DNA from: an uncultured Saprospiraceae bacterium
Lineage (GTDB): Bacteria > Bacteroidota > Bacteroidia > Chitinophagales > Saprospiraceae
NCBI GenBank assembly: GCA_938016265.1
Contig: CALLWB010000050.1
Span: 88,093-152,092 of the forward strand
Direction: 5' to 3'
DNA: 64,000 nt
The notes under the pieces were generated by a model. The model was not told the origin of the DNA. It worked only from the letters and a program-made list of their open reading frames with translations, and made no database searches. The stretch's first letter is position 1; each line of letters begins with the position of its first letter. This document shows, piece by piece, positions 62,972 through 64,000 of this stretch. The translations under genes were made by a program, and so were the position numbers.

Positions 62972-63970
62972 ATGGCCGATCAAAATTTTGTAGACTACGT
63001 TAAAATTTGTTGTCGAACAGGCGCTGGTGGTGCTGGTTCTGCCCACTTTCAACGAGATCGCCTAAATGCTAAAGGCGGACCCGATGGAGGCGACGGCGGA
63101 CGTGGTGGTCATATTTTACTAAGAGGCAACAAACAATTGTGGACACTACTCCCACTCAAATACAAAAAACACGTCCTAGCAACTCGAGGAGAAAATGGCG
63201 GAGGAAGTGGTAGTTCAGGAGCCAGTGGGAAAGACATTATCCTGGAAGTACCCTTGGGCACCGTAGCCAAAGATGTAGAAACAGGTAAGGTAGAACACGA
63301 GATAACCGAACACGGACAAACTGTCATTTTGGTATCTGGTGGGAAAGGTGGACGAGGAAATGTCCACTTCAAATCCTCGACTAATCAGTCGCCACAGTAC
63401 GCTCAGCCAGGACTTCCCGGCAAAGAAGAATGGAAAATTCTGGAGCTAAAAGTATTAGCTGATGTTGGTTTAGTTGGTTTCCCTAATGCTGGAAAATCTA
63501 CGCTCCTATCCGTCGTGACTGCTGCGAAACCAAAGATTGCCAATTATGCATTTACCACGCTCGTCCCCAACCTTGGTATCGTAAAACACCGGGGCGATCA
63601 ATCGTTCATCATCGCCGACATTCCAGGAATCATTGAAGGAGCGCACGAAGGGAAAGGACTGGGACACCGATTTTTACGACATATCGAACGAAACTCCACC
63701 TTGTTATTCATGGTGCCTTCCGATACCGAAAATATCCAAAAAGAATACGAAATTCTGGTAAGGGAATTAGAAAAATACAATCCTGAGCTCCTGGACAAAC
63801 CAAGAATTCTTGCCATCTCCAAATCCGATTTGATTGATGAAGAATTGAAAGAAATGTTGAAAGCAGAAATCCCGGATAGCCTGCCCGTTGTCTTTATCTC
63901 TTCTGTCGCCCAACTAGGACTTACCGAACTCAAAGATCTATTGTGGAAAACAATAAGCAGCGATCAATGA
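62972..63970 (+). CDS. obg: GTPase Obg (CgtA)
   Basis: The 332-residue protein has the Gly-rich Obg domain (about 1-160, with [16 protein letters not shown] and [14 protein letters not shown]) and the OBG-type G domain. G motifs are P-loop [12 protein letters not shown], the switch I region [13 protein letters not shown]3 [12 protein letters not shown] and G4 SKSD. It lacks a C-terminal extension after the G domain, as usual for shorter forms. It acts in 50S ribosome assembly and stress response. Its TGA overlaps the next ATG. Confidence 0.96.
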   Translation: MADQNFVDYVKICCRTGAGGAGSAHFQRDRLNAKGGPDGGDGGRGGHILLRGNKQLWTLLPLKYKKHVLATRGENGGGSGSSGASGKDIILEVPLGTVAKDVETGKVEHEITEHGQTVILVSGGKGGRGNVHFKSSTNQSPQYAQPGLPGKEEWKILELKVLADVGLVGFPNAGKSTLLSVVTAAKPKIANYAFTTLVPNLGIVKHRGDQSFIIADIPGIIEGAHEGKGLGHRFLRHIERNSTLLFMVPSDTENIQKEYEILVRELEKYNPELLDKPRILAISKSDLIDEELKEMLKAEIPDSLPVVFISSVAQLGLTELKDLLWKTISSDQ

Positions 63971-64000
63971 GCAAACAGGCAATTACAGACAGCAAACCAA
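63967..64000 (+). CDS. Start of a downstream gene, translationally coupled to obg (partial)
   Basis: An ATG overlaps the obg stop as ATGA and opens a frame [11 protein letters not shown] that runs off the window. ATGA overlaps usually indicate coupled translation. Too little sequence is present to identify the gene. Confidence 0.55.
   Translation, partial: MSKQAITDSKP

Overview
The window reads as chromosomal DNA of a Bacteroidota bacterium, most likely from the Saprospiria (Saprospiraceae-like). The grounds are: secreted proteins carrying type IX secretion (T9SS) C-terminal sorting domains of both type A and type B; SprB repeats; M43 (PAPP-A-like) metalloproteases; a fabH-efp-accB-accC cluster; a DUF3127 protein; and several upstream regions with the Bacteroidota -7 promoter word TAnnTTTG. 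No rRNA, tRNA, CRISPR array, insertion sequence or replication origin was recognised. The taxonomic call is an inference from gene content.

Layout. 1-5 kb: the 3' end of an RHS-repeat gene with a toxin-like tail, a small lipoprotein and a SprB-repeat adhesin. 5-11 kb: type II NADH dehydrogenase, then a glyoxylate-shunt operon aceB / DUF2332 / aceA (minus strand) whose promoter lies between two identical 12-bp palindromes. 11-14 kb: an M43 metalloprotease and a membrane-anchored SRPBCC protein. 14.6-24 kb (minus): alanine-glyoxylate aminotransferase-like enzyme, Xaa-Pro aminopeptidase, hypoxanthine phosphoribosyltransferase, two GH73/LysM cell-wall hydrolases around a polytopic membrane protein, and an O-methyltransferase. 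24-27 kb: EamA transporter, peroxiredoxin, and the N-degron pair clpS/aat. 27-34.8 kb (minus): a compact five-gene operon with a giant Peptidase_S74 surface fibre, two unknown secreted or anchored proteins, a small secreted protein and a secreted caspase-family peptidase.

35.4-43.9 kb: one 2814-residue M43 metalloprotease, a giant relative of the 11.4-kb gene, containing fifteen near-identical repeats of about 115 residues. 44-48 kb: a TPR-like anchored protein, upp, a FemAB/GNAT-like protein and a polysaccharide-deacetylase-like protein. 48-51 kb: a four-gene signalling locus with a coiled-coil protein, a longin/roadblock-like protein, a Ras/Rab-like small GTPase and a degenerate histidine kinase without its phospho-acceptor histidine. 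51.4-55 kb: fabH, efp, accB, accC. 55-59.4 kb: a second S74 fibre with a T9SS partner, and a small secreted protein with six regularly spaced W-x6-W repeats. 59.5-64 kb: a DUF3127 protein with an SSB-like tail, an ArsC-fold protein lacking the catalytic cysteine, phenylalanine hydroxylase, an NlpC/P60 lipoprotein, adk, obg and the start of a coupled downstream gene.

The least explained systems are the GTPase / longin-like / pseudo-kinase locus (48.0-51.1 kb), the fibre-plus-secreted-caspase operon (27.1-34.8 kb), the repeat-expanded metalloprotease, and the W-x6-W repeat protein. Housekeeping calls (aceA, aceB, fabH, efp, accB, accC, adk, obg, upp, hpt, clpS, aat) rest on signature motifs read directly. 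Several computed ORF starts were moved inward to the first ATG (or, for one gene, GTG) that leaves an intact signal peptide or conserved N-terminus.
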